From Liolophura sinensis (Eukaryota; Mollusca; Polyplacophora; Chitonida; Chitonidae), in assembly GCF_032854445.1 (NCBI RefSeq), contig NC_088305.1:6141606-6205605 (forward strand): a stretch of DNA of 64,000 nucleotides, given 5' to 3'. How positions within the stretch are numbered: position 1 is the stretch's first letter; the number at the start of each line of letters is the position of its first letter. The notes beneath the pieces were generated by a model. The model did not search any database, had not been told where the DNA came from, and saw nothing but the letters and a program-made list of their open reading frames with translations. The translations under genes and the position numbers were made by a program. Positions 24,721 to 36,200 of the stretch are shown here, piece by piece.

Positions 24721-24964
24721 AAGTATTTGAAGGCCATTTGCCAATATCATAATATATAAATTTGAATTATTATTAATGTATATAGATAAAAAGATACATA
24801 TACAGTTTTTGTAGATAAAGTATTTTTTAAAATATGGTGGTTTTAGAGTTTTATGTTTTGGTTTTTCTTATCTGATTTTAAACCTGTCCAAATATTTTTG
24901 TTTCGTGTTTGATGTTTTCAATACCATATCAAAAACCTGAACCGTCTCGTAGTGTTGACTTCTT

Positions 24965-25024
24965 CTAGCCACGATATGGCTGAGATATTGCCGATGTGGC
25001 TCTAAACCATCATTCATTCATTCA
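24965..25024 (+). mobile_element. Family G SINE tail
   Basis: TAGCCACGATATGGCTGAGA, TATTGCCGATGTGGC and an ATTCATTCATTCAT tail match the copy at 15318. Confidence 0.65.
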
Positions 25025-25550
25025 TACTTACCAATGCTAAATCAGCATTCATGTTCACACGAGATGGGACAAGACAGTTACATGGCAATTCCATCCATCA
25101 TCCTAGCAGTGATGCTGATAAAGTTATCCGTTCCAATCGTTTTCATCAGACCATTTGCCTTACGGTCTTTGCTAACACCCTGAGGACATATCCGTAAGGT
25201 ATCATAGCAGACTGTCATTGGTCCTGTCCACAATTTTAAAAGCATTTCCGCATGATAGGCAGCGAATGAAATGCGCTAGATCTTCCACCTGGGTTTGAAT
25301 TTCTGTAATTTTGCCTGTTTTGTTTTGGGCTTTTTCGAAAGTAATCGAAAGAATAAGTCTACTGATCTGCAAGGCAGTTACGTCTAATGGTAACTGATGG
25401 AGAGTCCTTCACTTTCTATTTCATGCCTGCCCCCACTATGTCTGCCATACTGGTCATAACATTTTTATGACCATGCATCAAACACTATTTAGCAGATTTT
25501 TATTGCAGAGGAACAAGATCTGGGACACCGACCACTGTCAAACGCTACTT
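25025..25550. other. Intergenic, nothing recognised
   Basis: I see no gene, repeat or motif I can support between the SINE tail and the 42-bp minisatellite. Confidence 0.45.
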
Positions 25551-25551
25551 A

Positions 25552-25761
25552 ATGACTCAAACAGGACAAGAGGACCCCACCTGTGTGATCCAGATGACTC
25601 AAACAGGACAAGAGGACCCCACCTGTGTGATCCAGATGACTCAAACAGGACAAGAGGACCCCACCTGTGTGATCCAGATGACTCAAACAGGACAAGAGGA
25701 CCCCACCTGTGTGATCCAGATGACTCAAACAGGACAAGAGGACCCCACCTGTGTGATCCAG
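25552..25761. repeat. 42-bp minisatellite, 5 nearly identical copies
   Basis: The unit includes GACTCAAACAGGACAAGAGG and ACCCCACCTGTGTGATCCA. Because 42 is a multiple of 3, frames stay open on both strands (for example a 186-codon plus frame). No gene evidence surrounds them. Confidence 0.97.
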
Positions 25762-26364
25762 TGAGTCTCCTTAATCCGCATCAGCACAGTTTTGTCATGT
25801 TGGCTGGTCTCTTCACTTCGTTCTGTCTTTTAGCAGAGGATGAAAATTTGATATTTTTTTTAGCTAAAAAGATGAAGACTTGGTGTGGAAAGCTGACGAT
25901 TTGTACACCACATTTATCCCTGCATTTATGTGTCGGTTTAGTTCTATTTTCTACCATTGTCACAGAACATGAAATTGTTATTCGAGGAGAGTACCCATTC
26001 GCCTGGGAAAGGTTCTTGTTTTTTTAAGGAAGAGAATATAAAAGGAGGCAACTCATCTACAGCAGTTGGCTCGTCAGAATCAGTAGAAGTAGAGGCGGAG
26101 ATAGGTAAAGGATAGATTACTCGTGGTGGGCTGATCAGAGGCTGGGGCAGACAGGGGTGCATCACAGATAGATTTTAGGAGTAAAACATATATTTGAAAG
26201 ATTCTGCTGACTTGCATTATGTTTGACGTTCTTCCTTCTGGCATTTTTATGTTGCAGTCGGGGCACTATGGACTATTATCCCATATTTTTCTAGATTTTT
26301 TCTCAGCTGGAAAGTCAACAAATACATAAGAGAATTAGATGTGATATCATGGATAACAGTTGAA

Positions 26365-26500
26365 ATCTATGCGTGGAAACAGACATCCGTATGCCAGTCA
26401 ACCGATAAGAACGTCCCAGGTTAATTATTGCATAGCAAATTCCCAAAACGTCGTATAAGACAAACCTCCAAAGAACTAAGAAAGTATATAAAGTATGAAA
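26365..26500 (-). repeat. Family D repeat
   Basis: GTATGCCAGTCAACCGATAA, GAACGTCCCAGG and TTCCCAAAACGTCGTATA are the reverse complement of the block at 17640-17765 and 9070-9160. Confidence 0.6.
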
Positions 26501-26514
26501 ATATGACTAAATCA

Positions 26515-26760
26515 TGCAAAGAGAAGAAGTCAACAGTTCTCAAAAATGTTGGAAAGACGCAAGGGGTGTTCTAGGCGAGTGAAATCAGTATTAAAATCGT
26601 GTACCATTGTTAGAATATCAGTTGCCGATATCAAAATATCTATCTCAGTGACGCTTTGATTGCAACTGTTCATATATCCAACTTAGTGGTCTGATTCAAC
26701 GCTATGAATATAAAACCCCTAGCCCCGGGATGAGCGGAATTAGACATAATCATGTTACAC
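26515..26760 (+). repeat. Dispersed repeat related to 6880-7100 and 54370-54490
   Basis: The 5' half parallels 6880-7040. The 3' half (AAAACCCCTAGCCCCGGGAT, AATTAGACATAATCA) parallels 54440-54485. The two relatives together suggest one longer family present in fragments. Confidence 0.4.
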
Positions 26761-27535
26761 AGACATTTTATCAGAATGCTTCAATAAATCTTAGTAATAT
26801 ACCAAAAAAAAACGTGTTAAGTGTTAAAAGTTTAATGTTAAATTCCATACTTCTTAACTCGGTTATTTTCTTGTCATGTGTATTGCTTTTTAGAGAAGTA
26901 AAATGTCAACATTTTAGAACACCTTTATTCATTTTGTATTCAATAAATTATACAAATATATTCGATAAATATATTTTTAAATATTTTCAATAAATTATAT
27001 AAATAGTGCATGCTGGGGATGATAAGCAATTTCGCACTCGCTGTATTTGACTTCTCTCGAGCTAACAATTCTTGACACGTCAAGATGAAAGAGCACAAAA
27101 CTCATTTACAGATATGGCCCGTAACATTATTTTCAATTTGGAAATATTTATGCAGGGTGGGTATTTGGGACCACCTCTTAGTGTGTATCGTCTCTAAATA
27201 ATGCATTTAATCTGAATTATGATAATATTTACGAATATATTAAAAATACAAATATGATAAAAATCCAGGTTGAACACATTTGTTAGATGAAAGGACCAAA
27301 TTCTAATGTAAATATCTTTATTAAACCTGTGCTACATCCGCACGCGAAGACAATATATACCAAGAGGTGGTCCTAAATACCCACCATACAAAAAAAATTT
27401 TCTGTGTCTTTTTCCTTTTAAAGAAAAATCGAAAAATTATCAAAAACCACATTCACAACTAACTTTTCGCACTCTTTCATTTGAAATTTATGTAATTTTT
27501 GTGTTTTTCCACCTTTAAAAATAGAAGCCTTCGTC
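26761..27535. other. AT-rich intergenic DNA
   Basis: The sequence is strongly AT-rich with repeated ATAAATTATA-type text near 26940-27005. An imperfect inverted match exists between GGTGGGTATTTGGGACCACC (27158-27177) and GGTGGTCCTAAATACCCACC (27365-27384). This may mark the ends of a small palindromic element. Confidence 0.45.
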
Positions 27536-27539
27536 CCCG

Positions 27540-27695
27540 GTGGTACGTGAGAAAATCCCTCAGCAACACGCGGATGGTCGTGAGTTGCCCTGGGCTTTGT
27601 CCAATTTTCTTCCACCATGATTGTGCCGGCCGTCGTATAAGTGAAATACTTTTGCGTACGGCATAAAATGTCAATGAAACAAATAAATTTTATGA
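27540..27695 (+). mobile_element. AAAT-tail SINE (family B), 3' part
   Basis: CAGCAACACGCGGATGGTCG, TTTTCTTCCACCATGATTGT, CGTCGTATAAGTGAAATAC and an AAACAAATAAAT tail identify it. Confidence 0.8.
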
Positions 27696-28009
27696 AAAAT
27701 AAAAGCAGTATATTTGTGTTTATTCTAATATAACACTTAAAAATAAATGTAAATCTAAAGGGAACAACTTTTCAGTTTATATTAACCGCCAAACTTATCC
27801 TCTTTGTTACTAGACACATGAGATATGATGTCAAAGTCGACCTTGTTGCGAATTGCTCAGACAACCAAAATGATAATTTCCAAAGAAATTAAAACTAGTC
27901 GTCTGGCCAGATAACTACTGGAATCAGTTCCCTATTACAACTTTCGTTTTTCGAGAAGGATGTAATTGTGAGTTTAGGGTGTAAAATCTTTATCCCTTCC
28001 AACTGGCGC

Positions 28010-28092
28010 ATTGACCCTCGAGCATGTTGCCAGAGCGTATCCATGGGTTTCCGCCACGCTCTGCCAGGTGTTGTTCTGCCATAATGCTGGCC
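28010..28092 (+). mobile_element. AAAT-tail SINE (family B) internal fragment
   Basis: CCATGGGTTTCCGCCACGCT and CTGCCATAATGCTGGCCGTG match the middle of family B. It runs directly into a family C copy, which implies a nested or recombined arrangement. Confidence 0.55.
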
Positions 28093-28320
28093 GTGGCAAA
28101 TGGTCACACGTAAGCGGTAAAATACGGACTCTTGTGAGTTTTGCTCAGAGTTTTATTCTAACCATTCATGTAAATGCTTAAATACCTCGTACTACACCTA
28201 CCCTAGCACCATGGTTAAGCAGAATCAGGTAAAAAACTAACACATTTATGCAGTGCAATATATCTAACGTCAATAGCCTAGAATTACTCAAAATGCTGTA
28301 TTGTCATTACACTACAATTC
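28085..28320 (+). repeat. Family C repeat
   Basis: TGGCAAATGGTCACACGTAA, TTATTCTAACCATTCATGTA, CTAGCACCATGGTTAAGCAG and CTAGAATTACTCAAAATGCT are the ordered blocks shared with 35893-36180. Confidence 0.75.
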
Positions 28321-28404
28321 CCGATGAAAAAGTTTTGGAGTATGTTTTAAGAATGACTAGTGAATTGAGCGAAAGGAATCTTTTACAAAACGCTAATATA
28401 TAAT

Positions 28405-28590
28405 ATAATATATTTATTTATTTATTTATTGATTTATTTACTTATTTGTTTATTTATTTCATAAGTGTTTTACGACATACTCAAGAATATTTCACTTATA
28501 CGATGGCGGCCAGCATTATGGTGGGAGGAAAGGTGGGGCGGGAACCCATAACCATCCGCAGATTGTTGGAAGACCCTCCCACTTACGGCT
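28405..28590 (-). mobile_element. AAAT-tail SINE (family B)
   Basis: Antisense text includes TATTTATTTATTTATTGATT, TACTCAAGAATATTTCACTT, ACGATGGCGGCCAGCATTAT, GGTGGGAGG and CCATCCGCAGATTG. The 5' head is truncated. Confidence 0.88.
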
Positions 28591-29035
28591 AGAGATATAA
28601 TCTAAAAAAATATAATATAATAATGATGATAATGACAATGGCCAAGCTATTATTCTATACTAAGGCTTAGCACAATTCTTTAAATTTTGATGATGACCTG
28701 CAACGGGATCCGAATTCAGGAATTTGATACACTGTTCATGAACATATACATGTGAGACGGAAATCGAGAATTGTTCCTTAGACATCAGGTCTCAAAAGGA
28801 TACTTTTTGGTCTAATATTTTAAAAGGTCGTAATCTATTTAAAAATTCTTACATAAAACAAACTACTTTCTTGGATACGTTTAATGCCCTTTTCTCTAAT
28901 ATTAATTTCATTTCATGTACACTTTTATTTTCAAGAAAGCGCAAATTATTGCAGGAATGATGACCAGGATAACCAGCTTGAAACCGACTTCATTAGCCGG
29001 GACAGGTTCCACATTTCAAACACACGCAATGTGAC

Positions 29036-29732
29036 TGAGGTTAGCTGACAAGAGGCCACATTTCACCGGTTGCGTGTGACCATTTGCCAGTTAGCACTCT
29101 CTTGTAGCTGTTCTGGTCTTACTCTCTATGTTGTACGTTTTTATAATTATGTCGTATTCTTGCATAAACCAGAATTCTGCTGGTGGACTAAGCATCCCCC
29201 GAGGCCTGGTCCCTTTGCTTTGTTTTAATGTGATTGTATGTTAACTGGGATGGCAACAAACCATTCTGAGTAATTCTAGACCAGGGACGTGTAATAAATT
29301 GCAATTGACATCACTGCATTTGTTTTGGTTTTTTTTCACTAAACTCTGCTTAAGATATGGTGTTAGGGAGGATTGCAAATTTCTGTTATTTGTACATTAC
29401 ATGAACAGTTAGAATAAAATCCTGACTGATTTACTTATTCATTTATTTGACTGGTGTTTTGCGCCGTACTCAAGAATATTTCATTTATATGACGGCGGCT
29501 AGCATTATGGTGGGAGAAAACCGGGCAGAACCCGGGGGAAACCCAGACCATCCACGGTCTGCTCTCAGACATTCCCATTTATGGTGAGAGGCACCTGGGT
29601 TATTGCGTCGTGCTGGGATGCTAACCACCTCGACCCGAGATCCTGACTGAGGTGAGCAGGCAAGAGGCACATGTGACCATTGTGACTATCACACGGTCGT
29701 CGCTGCTCTGGTCTTATTCTCTATGCTGTACG
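29036..29732 (-). repeat. Family C copies split by a SINE insertion
   Basis: Antisense family C blocks lie at 29036-29135, 29230-29429 and 29640-29732. The last two are one copy interrupted by the family B SINE at 29430-29639. The blocks include GACAAGAGGCCACATTTCAC, CCGGTTGCGTGTGACCATTT and GAGTAATTCTAGACCAGGGA. Confidence 0.75.
29430..29639 (-). mobile_element. AAAT-tail SINE (family B) with 11-bp target-site duplication
   Basis: ATCCTGACTGA occurs immediately on both sides (29419-29429 and 29640-29650). Inside are the antisense family B blocks GCCGTACTCAAGAATATTTC and GGCTAGCATTATGGTGGGAG. The duplicated site is family C sequence, so the SINE inserted after family C had spread. Confidence 0.9.
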
Positions 29733-29894
29733 TCTTTAATTATATCATATGTCAAATGACCCACCTGTTACATAACATCACACTTATTTTAGGCCAAACA
29801 CACTTATTTTAGGCCAAACTTGGTGAGCGCTAGTCCAATACAATAAGACATGAGCTTCTTACCTTTGCCGTGGCAAAGTTCATCCCATTCTGGC

Positions 29895-30198
29895 TTCTTG
29901 TAAAAGTGAAATATTCTTGAGTACGGCGTAAAACACCTGTCAAGTAAATTAAGAAATTCAAGCAAAATTTATCAATTCTTTAACAGGGCAAACTTACAAA
30001 CTTGATATCAAACATTCATATACCGCACACTTCTATTCTTCTTATGGAATTGTCAAGTTAAGGGATAGAGGCTAAAATGTACGTGTGGAGTTCGCGAAGT
30101 CAAGAAAACCCTTGGCAATTATATTTGTTGCATGGATTTATTTATTTATTTGATTGGTGTTTTACGCCGTACTCAAGAATATTTCACTTATACGACGG
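29895..30198. mobile_element. Two AAAT-tail SINE (family B) tail fragments in opposite orientation
   Basis: At 29895-29945 GTGAAATATTCTTGAGTACG is on the plus strand. At 30128-30198 GGTGTTTTACGCCGTACTCA is antisense and stops after ACGACGGCGG. Both are only about 50-70 bp. Confidence 0.7.
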
Positions 30199-30329
30199 CG
30201 GTTGTTGCATAAAATCAGTAAAATCATCCTGAGAATATGAACTTATTCCTGAGGAATTCCCCATAAATGAACATACTGAGGAGGACATCCCCAGAATTTG
30301 AAGGTGTTGGAGAATCCTTTGAATATGAA

Positions 30330-30612
30330 TATGTTGGAGAATCCTCAGAATATGAATCCAACGATGACATGCTTAATATGAATCTGCTGAGGACGAAATC
30401 CTCAGAATATGAATCTGCTGAGGAGGAAATCTTCAGAATATGAATCTGCTGAGGACGAAATCCTCAGAATATGAATCTGCTGAGGAGGAAATCTTCAGAA
30501 TATGAATCTGCTGAGGAGGAAATCTTCAGAATATGAATCTGTTGAGGAGGAAATCTTCAGAATATGAATCTGTTGAGGAGGAAATCTTCAGAATATGAAT
30601 CTGCTGAGGACG
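30330..30612. repeat. 31-bp minisatellite, about 9 copies
   Basis: The unit combines CTGAGGAGGAAATCTTCAG and AATATGAATCTG, with GAGGACGAAATCCTC variants. Looser copies extend back to about 30250. There are no spacers between units, so it is not a CRISPR array. Confidence 0.93.
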
Positions 30613-30626
30613 TCCTTGATAAACAT

Positions 30627-30904
30627 TTATTTCTTTATTTATTTGACTGATGTTTTACACGGTACTCAAGAATATTTCACCTATACAACAGCGTCAAGCA
30701 TTATGGAGGGAGGAAGCCGGACAGAGCCCGGGGGAAACACACGGCCATCCGCAGGTTGCTGGATGGAGCAACGGCCGGAGAAGAAGCCAGCAAGAGTTGG
30801 ACTTGAACTCACAGCGATCGGTTTGGTGAGAGGCTCCTGGGTCATAACGCTAGGCTAGAGCGCTAAGCACTGTGCCAAGGAGCCCCCCCCCCCCCCTTCC
30901 CCAA
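30627..30904 (-). mobile_element. AAAT-tail SINE (family B), near full length, 13-bp target-site duplication
   Basis: CCTTGATAAACAT flanks it at 30614-30626 and 30905-30917. The antisense body runs from a TTTATTTCTTTATTTATTTG tail to the tRNA-like head near 30850-30885. A poly-C run lies at its head end. Confidence 0.92.
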
Positions 30905-30917
30905 CCTTGATAAACAT

Positions 30918-32180
30918 GTGTGCATGACAAATTTACGCGCGCAAACACACCTGTATGACGATCTCAATATTTTGGCTTTAATGAAGTCATCCGTGGGAGA
31001 AGTTTGCTAAGTGAAGAACATTAGAGCTATAAATGCGTGCTTACAGCAGGCTCCCAAAAGAGATAGTCTGATAGAAGGTAGCACGGTAATAAATATTTAC
31101 AATGTTGCGTTAGCGTCAGTCGAATAGGTTTGGTGGTATATACAATGGTAAATGATTTATACATGCAGAAAATACGCAATATTCACATCGTCAAAGTGAA
31201 TTTCGTCGAAAGTACTGGGCTTCTTGATTATGCTATCGTGGATCTAAAATCTGGCCATCTCCACTCCACAAAAATCAAAGACATCTTAAATCTCCACATC
31301 TAAAACAACAAAAGTCACCCATTATTGGTTTCGTCTACAACAACAACGGAAGTCTGTATGATTCTGCTTGGGAAGCAGTAATATTGATCACCCAAAGGAA
31401 AATCTTACAAATTTGTCCTTTCCCTGGCTACAGATTTACCGTCAAGGACCGCCCTTTTATAGTGTTGGTTCTGTGTATTACCATCCGATGTTTGCACTCA
31501 TTGAACCATATGGTTAATGGTGGATGCCAGGGATGGGAAACTGAGCTGTTGTCCTTTTATTTTCTGTTTTAAATAAAATTCGAGTTTTACAGGTAAAATC
31601 GACTCGTGCACCGAAACGAGTTATTCTCGAGTTATACTAAATAGTGGCGTCACAAAACCCTAATTCGCTCCAAGCAGCCAACCATAGAATTTAGGGATAG
31701 CATTTTATTTATCTTTTATGATTTATCATTTTATCTTTAAACAAACATAAATATAGGTAGATTTACTTTTCAATGACCTTTTCCACTAAAGCTTATATAT
31801 TTTGGTGTATTTTGTCCAAAACAAAAAGTACAATTTTCGTCAGATATTTACCGACGTGGATAGATCTGTACACAGGCATGTATCACGTACTAAGGCGACT
31901 ATCAAAGATGTCATGACACTCACACACTCAGGGGCATACGTAGGCTGGGGGAGGGTACATAGGCTAAGCCGGTTAAAACGAGATTGACCATTTTCATTGA
32001 AATAGTAGTTGCTTTCAGTTTTTTCAACTGTTTTCAATTTCAGTTCTGCATACAGAATGTTTGGAGCTTCTTCCACCCCCATTACCTGGCCAGAACCAGG
32101 TTACGCCACTGCAGGTCTGTATTGCGGGACACAGAAGATGGAATTCTAAAGCAAAGGTTGTGGTTTTAAGGGAAAATAAT
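30918..32180. other. Intergenic, nothing recognised
   Basis: No exon or known repeat is visible downstream of the Ig gene here. The frames at 31384-31572 and 31840-32082 have no recognisable similarity. Confidence 0.45.
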
Positions 32181-32189
32181 TAAGAGTTA

Positions 32190-32270
32190 GAACATAGAGA
32201 GTAAAGCCACAGCAACGACGACAGTGTAATAAATGGCAAACAGTCACACCTAACTGGTCAAAGTTATACC
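32190..32270 (+). repeat. Family C repeat fragment
   Basis: ACATAGAGAGTAAAGCCACA, CGACGACAGTG and GTCACACCTAACTGGTCAAA match the 5' block only. Confidence 0.65.
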
Positions 32271-33161
32271 AAAACAATGAACGAGAAAAACTCATGTTTT
32301 ATGCATACTTTCCGTCGGTGGTTAAACATTTTCGAAAATAACACCATCGATGAATTGACCAACTCAGCGCCCGCCGTTCTGGCTATTCCCCCCGAAAGAG
32401 TTGTTTTGACGGCCATCACCGTTGACGTCACCACGGTAGGCTACTTGATTTCTGGACTGGTCGAAAAGGTCAAGGAAACTTGTAGCTTATAGCAATTTTT
32501 ACGCCCCAAGAAAAAACTCCGCGAAGCTCTTTTTGTACTTCTTTATGGTAGGACACATTCTAAAGCGTACATAAAGAAATAAAAATCCATACATTTCACA
32601 TTGTCATTTAACAAACTACACAGTGCATTTTCTCTATTTAGTCTAGCTTTGTTGTAGATCTATCTTACTTGGCTTAAAGAAAAATCATCGCGTCAATTCT
32701 GTTGCAGGCAAGTAGATTCATTAACATTGTCATTTCTGACTCGCTTCCTTAGCGTTCTATCACATTTTGGGGGTATCTGTTGTGCGCGCACAGTGCACAT
32801 ATGGCGGTTGTGTCCATTTGAATGCTAGAGTACAGTATGCCCAGATATTCCATGCCACGAAACACGTACGTATACACCTACGTAACGAGAGTGGATGACG
32901 TCAGAATGTTGCCTGGGGTCACACTCGACAAATAACTTAATATGTGGTATGGCAAAGAAACCCGTTATCCTGTGACGTGTGCAAGGCGTGGTGCTTTTCA
33001 ATGACGTCATCGATGGTTGATATCTACATTATTTCCAGGTAATCCGGTTACTTAAGTGACGGCACTAGTTCAAGTAGTTATTCTGTTTATAAATATCTCG
33101 TACAAGTGCGGACATGATCACAGTCTAATAGTAGGCAGTCTAACCCAGCATGTTTATCAAG

Positions 33162-33265
33162 TCACGTCTGCGCATGCCTAGGGAGCGATTGGTCTTCTGT
33201 GCGGGCGTTATGACCCGTGAGTTCCACAGGTCCTAGCTGGCTGTCATCTTCTGTCTGCTTAGAAC
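33162..33265 (-). CDS. Ig membrane protein exon 6: C-terminus
   Basis: After the acceptor TTCCTTCTAG, the only frame matching exon 5 encodes SKQTEDDSQLGPVELTG, ends RHAQT and stops at TGA. The other two frames stop within a few codons. Confidence 0.68.
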
Positions 33266-36200
33266 CTAGAAGGAAAAGAAAAGAAATGCATCTGATTCTT
33301 TTGTACAACAAAGCATCATTTGTTTAATTTACCTAATGTTTATTTGATGAATGTTATACGCCTTTCTCAAGAACAAGAAAATAAAGTATGTAACCTCTGG
33401 TAAAACACGTGATAAAATGAATTCTATGGAAATAGAGACCAAGGGAGAATACTCGTCCCCAAACAAAGCGGTACACACCCTAGGAGAACAGAAACATCCA
33501 AAACCCACCCACCAAGGATGGCTTACCACGAGATTACAGGTCAAAGATCAACTTTGGAGTTAACAGTAAGATGCCAAAACGAACATAAATCCTAACAAAA
33601 AATAATAACTGCTGGATTAAATGTTCCTTTCAATCTGACGAAATTTTAGTGGCATAAGGTTAAGATTATTTATCCTGCGTACCACTACACATCCTGTCGT
33701 CTGCTCTTTTCGCGCATAACATGTCATGAATTCAAGAGGTTACGTGTGTCTTGATGTGTGTAGATGTTTTCTTTCAAGAAAAACTGGCAAACAAATCTAT
33801 GAAAATACTGCCTTGCGCTCTAGCTAACAGCTGGCAAAACCTCTATCGACAATGATAAAGGAAAACTGAAGGAAAAACATAACCCTTCCCCACGAAATCT
33901 TTATTAAAGCAGCCCTATTATAGTATATGTAATATGTTGTAAAAAGTCTCGTATCGCTGCATACAGTTATAAATCTCAATACAAAACACACAGTTGATCA
34001 AAGATTGATCAAATCGAAGATAAACATCCAAGTTTTAAAACTTACTAGTAAGATAACACTTTCTACTTACAGCAATTTGAACTTTTGGCGGATTTGGATT
34101 CTACTGTATATCTCTTTCGGACTCGACTCTCATCTTTTGACGCCGATTCTGTGGTCTCGCCGTTTGAGAGATATTCTGGGCTTTGTATGACTGGAATCAT
34201 CTCTTCCTGAAAGGCATCCTCCTGAAATCTGGACTCTCTTTCTGTAATTATAGTTGGTAATAAATAGTAAGAAACTTTCAAAGCTCCAAACTCCAGTGAT
34301 TGAAATCAATGTTTTTGAGCGTTTGATAGACGTCACCTGCGAAACGATCTCAGTGTGTACTTTATATATATTAAATATTATAAAAGACTTACAACATAGA
34401 GAGTAAAAAGAGAACTGCGACGACAGTGTAATAATTGCCAAATAGTCACACGTAACCTATGGAATACGACCTCTCGTCACTTGGTCTAAGTTACAGGGAT
34501 TTATTCTAACTGTGCGCTTCCTTGTAGTAGACCGTTTCTCTGGCCAAAGTATTTATATTACTTGTAGGAAACATTTTTGAAATAACTCCCACTTTTGAAC
34601 TAACAATCACTTCTCAAATAAAGATAAACCATTTTCCAAATAAGTTTTACTGTTGAAATAAAAATGTACTAATTTGGACATAAGGAATTCACTTTTGACA
34701 TAACTGGCATTTTTTTTTTTACAAAAGTTTATCTTACATGTATTTAAAAGACGATAGATGTTTCTTCATACGTGTTTATATATTTATTTCAAAAGTGACT
34801 TAAGTCATGTTCGAAATGAAAAGCTAATTGCAAAAGTGGTCATATTTTTCAAAAGTACTATTTTATTCGAAAACTGACATTTGATTTCAAAAATGATATC
34901 TTTGAAGAAGTTCACAATTGCCGTCGACTGTAGTACGCTGCATCGAGATTGAAGGATTTCACATTGAATATGACACCAAATATGGAGGGACCGACTCCGA
35001 TAGCTCAGTTGGCAGAGCGTCTGCTTTTAGGTCGATAGATCCGGGGTAAGTCCTGGATCGGGTAACAACTTAGACCAAAAAAAGGAAGTTGTAACTTCCT
35101 CATTTGGCGTTGCAACAAGGAGACACATTACATGCACTCTAATGACTCTTATGTTGTCATATGACGGAAAAATTGTTAAGTACGACGTTAAGCCCCAAGC
35201 ACTCACTCACTCAACCAAATATGGAGGAACTTGGCGGTGGTACCGTAATGTACTTACTTTTTAGTCTATTAACAATGACGATAAAATCTATCCACAGTAT
35301 AACGATAGGTGGGATGCTGGTCGCAGAACACGTCGCTCCGACATTGTACAGGAAATCTAAAACAGGAAGGTTAATATAATGTCTCACATAATCTCACTTT
35401 AAACGATGATGCATGATACCTGTTGTGTTTTCCCCTTTGTAGTTGATTACCTGGTGGCAGACTCCAAGCCAGGGGACTGTTTCACAAAGTCATGCTGACC
35501 TAAGTCAAACATTTCAATCTTCTTTATAAAACAAAACAAAATCAAGCTGAATGTTCAAACTTGGCTGAAAATGTAATCTACAAGTGACGAAACCACGAAA
35601 CTAAAATATCGAATTTACGCAAATATTTAAAGTTTCAATCGGAGTTAATGTTAGGGTGAAGCCCGAATTCGCTTTGCGTAACGGTCCCCGCTCTGCCTGG
35701 TTGGTTGCGGCTTTTAGTCATGGTGTTTGTCATGTGCCTGCCGAAAGGCGGTTCTTTACCTCTGCCAGACATGCCGGTTTCCTCCACCAGTACCCATCCT
35801 GTAAGCGAAACATTCTTGAATGCGGTGTTAAACATATGACAACCAAACAAAACACCTTAACCGCATAATGTAAATCATTTCAATATAACTAGAGACGTAC
35901 AGTATAGAGAGTAAAACTACAGCAGCGACGACAGTGTCATAGTTTGCAAAGGGTCACACGTAACTGGTGAAATATGACCTCTTATCAATATATCTCAGTT
36001 ATGGTTTTATTCTAACTGTTCATGTAAATGATTAAATAGCAGCAAATTATCGGCCACTTGAGCACCATGGCTTATCAAAATCTATGACATTGAACTGAGA
36101 CAAAAATGCTATCACAACTTATTAGACTGGTCTAGAATTACTCACAGCGCTGTTGTCATTACATTTAGTATACCATTACACGAAAACAATGCAAGGTGGC

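Larger units (their letters stand above)
19690..24800 (+). mobile_element. Degenerate I/Jockey-type non-LTR retrotransposon (LINE)
   Basis: A full-length-scale LINE copy carries ORF1 with zinc knuckles and ORF2 with endonuclease, reverse transcriptase, RNase H and a C-terminal Cys-rich remnant, in the usual order. Many frameshifts and stops show that it is dead. An insertion of about 0.8 kb interrupts the endonuclease. The presence of RNase H and of a VATQTSLTWP-like ORF1 segment favours the I group over canonical Jockey. That choice is from memory of the families. The 5' end and the AT-rich 3' UTR end are approximate. Confidence 0.88.

Noticed and set aside
25944-26165. Minus-strand frame with a Ser/Thr/Asp-rich segment
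   Set aside because: It has some coding flavour but no recognisable domain, no splice partners and no neighbouring gene. It may be a retroelement scrap.
30330-30612. Regular 31-bp repeats resembling a CRISPR array
   Set aside because: The units are contiguous with no unique spacers, and the genome is eukaryotic. It is a minisatellite.
34989-35070. tRNA-like sequence with A-box and B-box-like motifs
   Set aside because: It is the head of a family A SINE with target-site duplications, and the full cloverleaf is not maintained. The same applies to the head of the copy at 57790-58056.
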